NCBI GenBank assembly: GCA_034769895.1 | Contig: CM068367.1 | Span: 691,848,268-691,912,267 of the forward strand | DNA from: Magicicada septendecula | Lineage: Eukaryota; Arthropoda; Insecta; Hemiptera; Cicadidae | DNA length: 64,000 bases | Reading direction: 5' to 3' | Part shown: positions 55,530-64,000 of the stretch, piece after piece | Position numbering within the stretch: the first letter of the stretch is position 1 | Layout: each line of letters opens with the position of its first letter | Translations under genes and position numbers: made by a program | Notes under the pieces: generated by a model | What the model was told of the DNA's origin: nothing | Database searches by the model: none | Seen by the model: only the letters and a program-made list of their open reading frames with translations

Positions 55530-58072
55530 CAGTGGAAATCGGTTAACACGAAATGACGGGGACCAGTTATTTTTTTCGTGTAAACCGAATTTCGCGTTAA
55601 GCGAACAAAAAGTGAAACAAAATGAGGAAGTGAACAAATAGTGTACTGTAGATTATTTATTGTACTGTCTAGTAAAATGCAACAAATACAACATTTATTT
55701 ATCCTCATGGTTTATTATTGTTAATTCTTCTTAAAATTATTATTAGCTGTTCTAAATTTAGTCCTATGATTTAGGTTTTCTTATAGACTACTGCATGTCT
55801 TTCAACTTTACCGTAGTTTTTGTGTTTATCTTTATTTAAAATAATCCATTATTTTCTTTTGCACACAATTTTGCACTATTTTATTGTCAACAAATTGTTC
55901 TAATTTCTCAACGTGTTCAAACATTTCACCTTCCGAGTTGGCTTCAAAATATCGACGAACACGGCTCAGCAACGAAAGCATATCGGTAGCGGTAGGAACA
56001 TTTTTACTATCATCTTCCGTGTCAAGTTCGTCGTCACTATCATCACCTTCACAGTTGTCAACTTGCACTGTTTCCACGATATCGGTATCTGTTAATACGG
56101 GAGCCATAGTTAAGTTCTCGTCGACAGTCACGTACTCATTTAGAAAAATTGAAACATTTAATACAGATGACACACGATTAAACATTTCAGATAGTATAGG
56201 ATCAATTTCATTTTCTTTGGGTTGTTCAGTTTCTGAATTCAAAATGAATCGAGCATGAGCGAAACAATTTTGAATTGTTGTAGGCGTCACGAGGTTCCAC
56301 ACTGTTCTTAACAAGTTACAAGCATCCAGAACATTTACACAGAAATCTTTTTTCCCCTCAATAGTAGCCAAGTATTTCCGCAGAAGTAACTTTCTGTACT
56401 GAAATTTTAAATTTTGAATAATACCTTGATCACAAGGTTGTAGGACACTAGTCATGTTCGGTGATAGAAAAACAAGTTTAATTGCCATCAATTTTAGGTC
56501 ACATGGGTGGGCAGGACAGTTGTCAATAATTAACACAATTTTCCTCTTCTGAGAAGTGAAATGTTTTTCTAACGAAACCAGCCATTCGGTAAAAAGTTTA
56601 GACGTCATCCACGCTCGTTTGTTAGCTCTATATTCAACTGGCAACTTTTTAACATTTTTAAAAACAGTGCGGCTTTAAACTTTTTCCTATTACAAGTAAC
56701 GGAAGTTTTTCTGACCCATCAGCATTGCAAACTACCATCATTGTCACTCTCTCTTTGGACTTTTTACCACCAGAGCATTGCTCCCCTTTGAATGAAAGTG
56801 TTTTATCGGGCATACAACGGAAAAATAGTCCTGTTTCATCGACGTTGAAAATATCCTTACGCGGATAGTCTTTTAAAATTGCAGGCAGCATAGATTGCAA
56901 CCACGATGATGTCATTTCTTGTGACACCTGTCTTGATTCACCACAGATGTTTTTAAAGGTTATGCCATTTCGTTTTTTAAACCTTTCTAGCCAGCCAGGA
57001 TTTGCAGTGAAATTTAAGTTCATCTGTTCAGCAAAAATGTTTGCTTTCTCCATCAGTAGTGGTCCAGAAATAGGAGCATCTTGTGATCTTGCTTGCTTAA
57101 ACCAAACAAGAAGAGCAGCCTCTAAGTTTTCGTGGTTTGCCTTACGGAAACGTTTTCTGCCTGGTTCAAACTTGCCCGACTCATACAGTTCTAAAGTTTT
57201 ATCTCTATTTTTTATAATCGTGGATAACGTCGAGTTTGGTATACCAAATGTTTTACAGATTTCTGTTTTAGTTCGAATACCCTCATTAACAGCTTGGAGG
57301 AGTTCAACTTTTTTTCTAAAGAGAGGGCACTTTGTTTACGCACTTTCTTCTCCATTTTACTTCCGGACTGCAAAAACGAAATTTACGAAAGCGTAACTAC
57401 ACTTAACACGTACACGTCACACGCTTAATGTCACTTAACTGGCTGTAAAAGACTAAGAAGTTTGTACAGTAAAAAAGTAAACAGTTAATCCTCACAACTG
57501 AGTAATTTTTTTACAATAAAATGTTATTGGTACCGTACCGCAAACTTTACCACCGCTGTACACGCACAGAATACAACTGAACTGAACTCACCACACCCTA
57601 TAGAGTAGGTAGTTAATGTAAGCGATAACGGTTTATTTGCGGTCAATGAACAACGCATTTGGTGCTGAAGGAGAGGCTATGGTTTCTCGTAAACAACGGT
57701 ACACTGTATACAGTACGTACTGTAAATAGAACTTGGTACTGAAGACAAAACAAAACAGGTAGACAAAACAAACTATGGTCACTACCTGCTCTTTCTCTTT
57801 TAGAGATGAAGAAAGGATTCCTTTACATCGAAAACAAGCTTTTGAGCGTACTTGTGTGGCTTTATTTTGTATGCAGTTACTTAAAAGCCAGCCAAAAAAA
57901 AATTATTTTTAACAAACATTTTTCGTGTTAACCGATTTTTTTCAGGTAAACCTTTCGTGTTAACCGTACAAATAATACACTGTACATAACAAACGGCGAT
58001 CGGTACCCGAGTGGTATTTCGTGTTTACCGATATTTTGTGGTAACCGTTTTCGCGTTAAACGATTTCCACTG
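55530..58072 (-). mobile_element. Second Tigger-like DNA transposon, 2543 bp
   Basis: The ends CAGTGGAAATCGGTTAACAC and CGCGTTAAACGATTTCCACTG-type complement are flanked by TA at 55528-55529 and 58073-58074. The inner right end has TTAACCG and GTGTTAACCG repeats. It is inserted 18 bp upstream of the Helitron start codon. Its sequence differs from the Tigger at 25632-28694, so it is a separate family. Confidence 0.93.
55832..57355 (-). pseudogene. Tigger-like transposase with two one-base indels
   Basis: The ATG at 57355 starts MEKKVRKQSALSLEKK. A missing A in the A run near 57324 shifts the frame. The sequence continues with KTFGIPNSTLSTIIKN (Psq HTH), a CENP-B-type HTH (PGWLERFKKRNGI), and DDE_1 with FNVDETGLFF, IIDNCPAHP and LQPCDQGIIQ as the three Asp motifs. 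A second shift, one extra T in TGTTTTTAAA near 56668, separates the first Asp from the other two. The C-terminus is acidic and ends at 55832. Total length would be about 508 codons. With only two homopolymer indels it is a very young pseudogene, or intact if these are sequencing errors. Confidence 0.9.
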
Positions 58073-58280
58073 TATATAAATTGACGAATAAGAATGTATA
58101 GAATATTTGTTGTAATATGTAATGGAAAGTTGCAGTTGCATCAGCGACTACATAGATTCTCATCTAAAAATTGACACTTGTTCAACACTTAAGTCCAATC
58201 CGTACATCTGGCTGCACCATAGAACAATGCTCTACTACTGCTTGAATTAAACACATGCGAGTCATGAATACAAAGTGTAT

Positions 58281-58388
58281 ACAGCAAAATCTTATCTTAT
58301 CGAGCGACAGCCAGCGCGGGTGGCGGGAGCCACACACGCACCGGCATTTGTGTACAGCAAAGTCTTATCTTATCGGGCGACAGCCAGC
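58281..58388. repeat. Direct repeat near the proposed Helitron 5' end
   Basis: ACAGCAAAATCTTATCTTAT with CG(A/G)GCGACAGCCAGC occurs at 58281-58315 and 58353-58388, spaced by a GC-rich segment. It lies just inside the proposed Helitron 5' terminus and could be part of its promoter or subterminal region. Confidence 0.7.
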
Positions 58389-58427
58389 TGGGCCACGATA
58401 TCTCTATCTCACACGTTTAAGCTAAGA

Positions 58428-59732
58428 TTTTTATAGGCTTTATTTTAATATACTGCACAGGTTGAGTATTTATTCCACAGTCAAACAATAGTAAATTTAA
58501 TAAAAAAAATAAAAAATAAATATCAAAATAATAAAATCAGAATACAGTGGATTATTGACTTTTATGTTTCCATTCTCAGTCACTGCTAAAGAAACACAAC
58601 ACTTAAACCACTGGAATATTTACATGTTGTGCTTTTAGTACATGCAGACAAAAATAATGGAATATAAAACTGATCACAGAAATTGTCAGCTGTCACAAGC
58701 ATAAAAGAACTAATCAAAATTTGATAGAGAAATGGTTAAGAAAATGTTGAAATCTAAAATGGTAAATCTTAATTAGGGTAAAAACATGGACAAAATGGTA
58801 TTGAAAAAGCTCACTGTCAAGCAGAAGAAAGCAGATGCAAAGAAAAATGGGTCTACCATATAATACTCAAAGTTGTAATTGCACAATGGAAGACTGCCAA
58901 TTTACCACACCCAACAAAGTCAAAACTATGCTTCTGACTTTTTATGATATTACAAACTGGACACACAACAAATTATGCTTACTATGTGGACATGCTGAAA
59001 AGACTAAATGAAAAGGATCAAACTTTTGCTAGCAATTCATGGATCTTTCATAAAGCTGGTACAGCACATGCTCACACACTAATAGCAAGTCTTTAGTAGA
59101 AAAAAATGTCAGTTTTAGAACACCCATCCTATTTTCAGAATAAAACTGGTAGCTCTGAAGGTGATTCTACTAAAAAAATAATAACAAGGTAGGTTTAAGG
59201 ATTGAAGAGACACTCGCACTGATGCACAGCTTCCAAAGAAATTGCTTGAAATAGAGCACAAAGAAGATACACAGAATTTTAGTGAGTGTAATAACTTGAA
59301 CACCAGACCCTGTATGAAATTCATTCACACATCCTGTACACAGTATTTTCATTTGTCTATTCTGTATGCCAGAAGAGACTCTACTCACTACACAGAACGT
59401 AGGCATCAATCATGGATATACAGTTGACACAATTTAGTCTGATATCAGTCAGCTCATCTAAAGCTATAATAACTATAATATTCCTTACAGAAATCAGAGC
59501 TTGTTTTTATAGAATGTTATCATCCTACTACTCTATGTAAGAATATATTTTCAAAAACATTCTCTTATATTTTTATATGAACTTAAATGTATATATGTAT
59601 CCAAAATTACCATCAATGTATTTAACACTTACAAAACTGGTTAATTTTGTACAAGTTACTTCATAATTCCTGGGTGGAAAGAATACATAAATGCTCTTTG
59701 AATTACTCCATGACATAAAATTAAAATTTTAC
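58428..59732 (-). other. NAA35 intron right of the Helitron
   Basis: AT-rich intron. A plus-strand region at about 58740-59100 has fragments such as LTVKQKKADAKKNGS, possibly a highly degraded Tc1-type transposase, but too weak to call. Confidence 0.35.
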
Positions 59733-59927
59733 CTGGGGGTTACTAAGTAATGTTGATCGTGGTGATAATGATGGAGGAGATATAAATGCTCGAGCTGCAT
59801 CAGTCAGAGCTTCTATACAACCATTTGTACCACTGGAAGATCGATTGCACTGTGGCATGTAGAGAATCTGCATAACACTTCGTGAGACAATACATGGATT
59901 ACTTCGGCTAAGTTCTATGAACATGTC
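59733..59927 (-). CDS. Naa35: NAA35, most 5' exon in the window; gene overview
   Basis: NAA35 (Mak10) is the large auxiliary subunit of NatC, which with NAA30 and NAA38 acetylates N-termini such as Met-Leu and Met-Phe on ribosomes in the cytoplasm. This 195-nt phase-0 exon lies between TTGTTTTAG|GACATG and CCCCAG|GTAAAA. It encodes DMFIELSRSNPCIVSRSVMQ and a conserved FISPPSLSP. It joins in phase to the exon at 35614. The six exons together give about 369 residues, roughly the C-terminal half of an approximately 725-residue protein. The upstream exons must lie right of 64000, because no further matching exon was found up to the edge. Introns run 24.1 kb, 3.7 kb, 0.6 kb, 5.9 kb and 0.4 kb in transcript order. 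The coding sequence is uninterrupted and all junction phases agree, so the gene is probably functional despite the transposon load. Confidence 0.95.
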
Positions 59928-61309
59928 CTAAAACAAGATAAATGTAATACTACTATTATGTAATTAAAATATAAAAAATAAAAATATATTCAAATTACCT
60001 TACTGTAAGAATTTCTTTAAAAAAAATTCACACAGAAACAGGTTTGTTTTATTTCGACACTTTTCTGTACTTGGAATCAACACAACTACACAAGCAGTTA
60101 GCACTATTTTATAGTAAAACGTGGATACACTGAAATCAAAATAAAATGCTAATTGAACTAATTAATAGTTGTTAATAACATTTACCATCACTACTGCACT
60201 CAACAATCATCTCATAGCATAACAATGCACAAAAAGTTCTGTGTAATCTAGAATGATAATAATTAAGCAATATATTCTAGCATAATACACTGCTGAAATG
60301 CATTAGAAGTTAAAAAAAATATAGGATAAAGAAAGGGGTATTATAGGATTGTGATTTGCGCTCCATAACAGCACAGAATTATTATTAACTTAACTATAAT
60401 CTACACAAATGTTAACTAAGTTAATTTATACTGTAGGTCTTCTGATTAATTTGCTACAAATAACATTTTATATTAATTTATATGCTCAATTCATTTTATA
60501 TTATTCACTTATTTAGATAAATACAACAGAACAAACAAATAAATGAGAAATAGATAAATAGAAAATTATACAAAAAGCAAATACAAACTGGGAAAATACT
60601 GTTAGGATAACGGTACCATTTCAACACAAATATTTTGCCCAACAAGTTGAAAAATTTAACCAAAAAATAATGTTTGATTCAACATTTTTGTTTTTGTTTT
60701 TTAATGAAATCTTGGTGGTACAATAAAATGCTGAGATGTTGAAGTGGTTCATCTGTCCTGCTATACCTGGAACTAATAAACATAATAAAGAAACTTAGGC
60801 TCAAATAACATTTGTGAATTAGACATTCTAGTTGGATTTACTTTCACTTTGAGTGTACATGTAAAGTTGAAGGCACATCAGACAGCAATAGACTGCTCTA
60901 CAGCTCTCCATGCTGGTAAAAGAGAAGCAATAAATCTTAAATAATCCACAAGAAGGATGTCAGTCCCATTACACTGATGGCAATTAAACAATCTGATAAT
61001 TTTGGGTATTAAAAAAACAATCCAGTTATACCATGGCAACTCTACTGTTAGAACATCATGAAAGATATATGTAGGACACTTTAACAGACAAGTCTGTTCA
61101 CATAATAAAGACTCCATCTTTTAAGGTGCAGTGGATGGATTCATCTGCAGTCTTGCTTTAGTCTCAATCCTGGTTTATAGAAGTGTGGGTAGTCAGGGTC
61201 TTGTGTAGACCCTGACAAGAAGACAAGAAGTGTGGGGTCTTGTGTATTGTAACATAAGATCTGAAAGCTTTATAATTTTTGTATACATGTAACAAAGTAC
61301 AACATGTAC

Positions 61310-61355
<46 letters not shown>

Positions 61356-62959
61356 TTAAGTTATTAAACACAGCATTGCTGGATATTTTGCTAGTGGCTG
61401 AAGTTAAGACTTAACAAAAAATTAATAAGTTAACAATTATCTATACAAACTAAAAAAAAAAGATTTATACAATTTAATAAAGTTAATTATATTTCTTTTC
61501 ATTTGTTTGTTAAAAATGGTAAATAAAATTTAAATGATAAAGTCTGTACAGAATTTTATGTTAAACAGCAAATTAATGAAACAATCCCTTTCTAGAAAGT
61601 TTTTATCTTTCAGCACGAGTTTCTAAAAACATAGGTTGGTTAACACTATCAAACGAGTTAAACAAAACAATTAACAAACTTAACCACTTGCTACACAAAA
61701 CTCTACATCATTGTTAGCAGAAATTTACACTTACATTTACTTATTGGTTACTGATAAAATGTCATTACAACCACAAAGTAAGTAAAGAGGTAAAAGCTTG
61801 GTTCATTCTACTACACAATTTCAAAATATTTCTAATTTTGTATACAGACTTCAAGAATGACTGGCAGACTACTGATATTAGTACGAACTTTACAATAAAT
61901 TGCAGATTAGGTCAAACATACTTCTACTAACAAATTCTGAACACCACACAACAATCCTATATTGTGGACTTACACAATAACTCTATTCATTAGACTTACA
62001 AAGAGCTAAACCTCGGAACCTAGCCTCTATCAATGAATAACTATGAAACCTTCTACATTGTCTTCGGAACACCAAATACAAAAACGTCTACCATTTGAAA
62101 TATGGTGGTCATACCGACTAACAACAATAAACAACTGAAAACAGCTTAATAAGTTAAAAAACAATAATAATTTGATTATAATAAAAATTTTACTTAAAGG
62201 GTTATCAGAATCTCTCTCAATAATATGGCATCAAAAACTAGAAATTCAGGACAGCGGATTCAAAAGGGCTGACCAAATTCCTAAGAAACATATATTTACG
62301 CAAAAGCATTTTAAACCATTTTTCACAAATTATAAGCATTAACTAGTTTGTATTTAGCCATTTTGAATTTCATTTTATCATTAATTGATTTTAAAAATTA
62401 TAAACAATACAGTCCTTGTATTTTGAATGTACAGTGCACTGTAAAGTTATCTCTTTACCTACAATTTTACTTTACATTGTTTACTAATAATCATCCATGT
62501 TTTTTGTGACTACTTCGAGATGCCATCTTTTAATTATTGCCAACTGTGTCAAGAACGTACCCAAAGTTAAGCCAATGTCCTTTCTAGGCGTATTCGGAAG
62601 ACAGAATATGATTATTTTAGTAAATGAATTAATTATTTGTTCACAAATACTATTACCTTTTATTACTTTCATCAACAATCATACATTAAACTTTCCCTTA
62701 AAACACAAAGAAAACATTATTTGTTCATTCATGAACCATTAATCTAACATGATTAATAAATTTTTTCCTTTTATATTATAAACGCAAATAGAATTGACAA
62801 TTAAATCATTTATCAAAATCATCAACAATGAACCCACAAACCAGCACTTTTTAGATATTAATTAATTACCTACACACACACTCACGCAGTTTCACACAGT
62901 ACATTCTTTTTATTTTTTGATTCCCCTTTTTGAGCTCATATTTTTTATATATATTCTTA
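59928..62959 (-). other. Probable NAA35 intron, no exon recognised
   Basis: This should be intron, since an acceptor site starts the exon at 59927 and the N-terminal half of NAA35 is missing. I looked for the expected upstream peptide in this stretch and did not find it. A short near-duplication (GAAGTGTGGG...GTCTTGTGTA) lies at 61168-61250. Confidence 0.45.
61313..61353. repeat. (AC)n microsatellite, about 41 bp
   Basis: Pure AC dinucleotides. Confidence 0.97.
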
Positions 62960-64000
62960 CAACACAAAAAAGCCACCCCTATACCAGGGAAAAAACTATG
63001 GATCAACTATATTAAAATAATGAAAATAAAATGACTATGACGCGACAAATGACTATGACCCAACCCAAGTGATTGACCCAATAAAAGAAAATAAAATGAG
63101 AAGGTATATGAAAAAGAAACAAACAAAAAATAAAGAAAATAAAATGAGAAATATTAAAACTCAAATGATGATGAAAAAGACAGAAACAAATAATAAATGT
63201 AAAGGACCAGTATTAAAATCAAATAAAAAAACCCCAATTAAAGTACACTAATCAGAGAAATAGATATTAAATGTATTGAATAACTCTATAACGATAAGTG
63301 AATCAGAACATGAAATTTGTTAAAATACTAACTAATCATTGTGAATAAAACAATAAAAAACCCAGAAGTGAGAGATAGGTAGGGAGTGAAGGTGATTAAG
63401 TGAGTAAAGAGAAATCAACATTAGGGAATAACCACTAGTAACACTCGAGTACAAAGTGCCAGTGTAAACCCAAAATAAATAGAAAACCCAACATATAGGT
63501 ATAGACTATAGTTTAATGGTGAAAAATACCAAAAAATAAGAATGTTATTGTTATTATAATTAAAAGTGATAGTAGATTAGGAATACAGTGGTATTCAGGG
63601 TAAAAATCCCATAATGATTAAAAATGTTATTGTTACAATGGTTAAGTAGTAAAAAATATATAGTAAAAGTTAAAAGAAAAATCTACTAAATAATACAAGT
63701 GCAAAATAAGTAAGACATCCTTAGATCTTAAAACGTTCAAAGGGATAATTAGCAAGATAAAATAAATGGTGTTATAATGTTCTTCACCAAGATAGTTATT
63801 TGTTCAATTACGTTTATAAGAAGGAATATGGCTGAAAAAAGTGAACAGACCATAAACCTAATTTTTGTGTTATGTTTTATAAGTAATATTAAATGATAGA
63901 CCAGTTATAAAAAATGGCAATATAGATAAGTAAAGGAGATAAATTCTTACAAACATAATAATACAGGAAAAGAAATTAGAGAATAATAGACAGGCCATGA
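62960..64000 (+). repeat. Diverged AT-rich dispersed repeat, right copy (truncated by window edge)
   Basis: Blocks in the same order and orientation as 310-870 plus 5435-6000 are present. The hAT insertion is absent here, so this copy shows the uninterrupted arrangement. No conserved open frame was found in either copy. Confidence 0.6.

Noticed and set aside
60878-61117. 79-codon minus-strand frame in the position of a possible upstream NAA35 exon
   Set aside because: The peptide does not resemble the NAA35 sequence expected before DMFIELSRSNPC, and no matching splice phase was found.
62484-62678. 64-codon minus-strand frame (FLTQLAIIKRWHLEVV)
   Set aside because: It looks protein-like in composition but matches no family I know and has no supporting splice sites.

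Overview
This is a repeat-dominated window from an animal nuclear genome, most likely an arthropod and probably an insect. It is AT-rich, with spliced GT/AG genes, microsatellites and several eukaryotic transposon superfamilies. I cannot name the species. By my reading most of the window is mobile DNA, and one host gene runs through it.

HOST GENE. Six minus-strand exons between 59927 and 24045 encode the C-terminal half (about 369 residues) of NAA35/Mak10, the auxiliary, ribosome-anchoring subunit of the NatC N-terminal acetyltransferase. All splice phases agree and the final exon carries the stop. The 5' half of the gene lies beyond the right edge. Its introns have been heavily invaded; one of 24.1 kb (35615-59732) is almost entirely transposons.

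LEFT OF THE GENE (1-23571). An old AT-rich repeat (about 310-870 and 5435-6000) is interrupted by a complete hAT element (878-5426) with a perfect 8-bp target duplication and an uninterrupted three-exon transposase. A Penelope-like retroelement array follows (about 8547-17739): three head-to-tail 2.62-kb units, a fourth partial unit and an inverted partial unit, inserted in the loop of an older hairpin. Next is a PIF/Harbinger element (18502-23568, TTA target duplication). Its MADF-type gene and its transposase are interlocked on opposite strands, and a pogo-like element (20788-22780) is inserted in the MADF coding exon.

INSIDE NAA35. The 5.9-kb intron holds an intact Tigger element (25632-28694), a decayed IS630/Tc1-type transposase and a (GA)n tract. 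The 24-kb intron holds a dead Helitron (about 35990-58427). This was entered by a hAT-like element with a 5-bp target duplication (36384-46312), a 5.7-kb LTR retrotransposon without a recognisable pol gene (48091-53836) and a second Tigger-like element (55530-58072). Inside the hAT-like element sits a mariner-type element (41471-42593), which itself contains a 217-bp MITE with perfect 35-bp inverted ends. This is four levels of nesting. At two insertion sites the Helitron reading frame resumes across the junction, which fixes the insertion points.

RIGHT END. From about 62960 onward a diverged copy of the same AT-rich repeat seen at the left end appears in the same orientation. No tRNA or rRNA gene, CRISPR array, operon or prokaryotic feature was seen.
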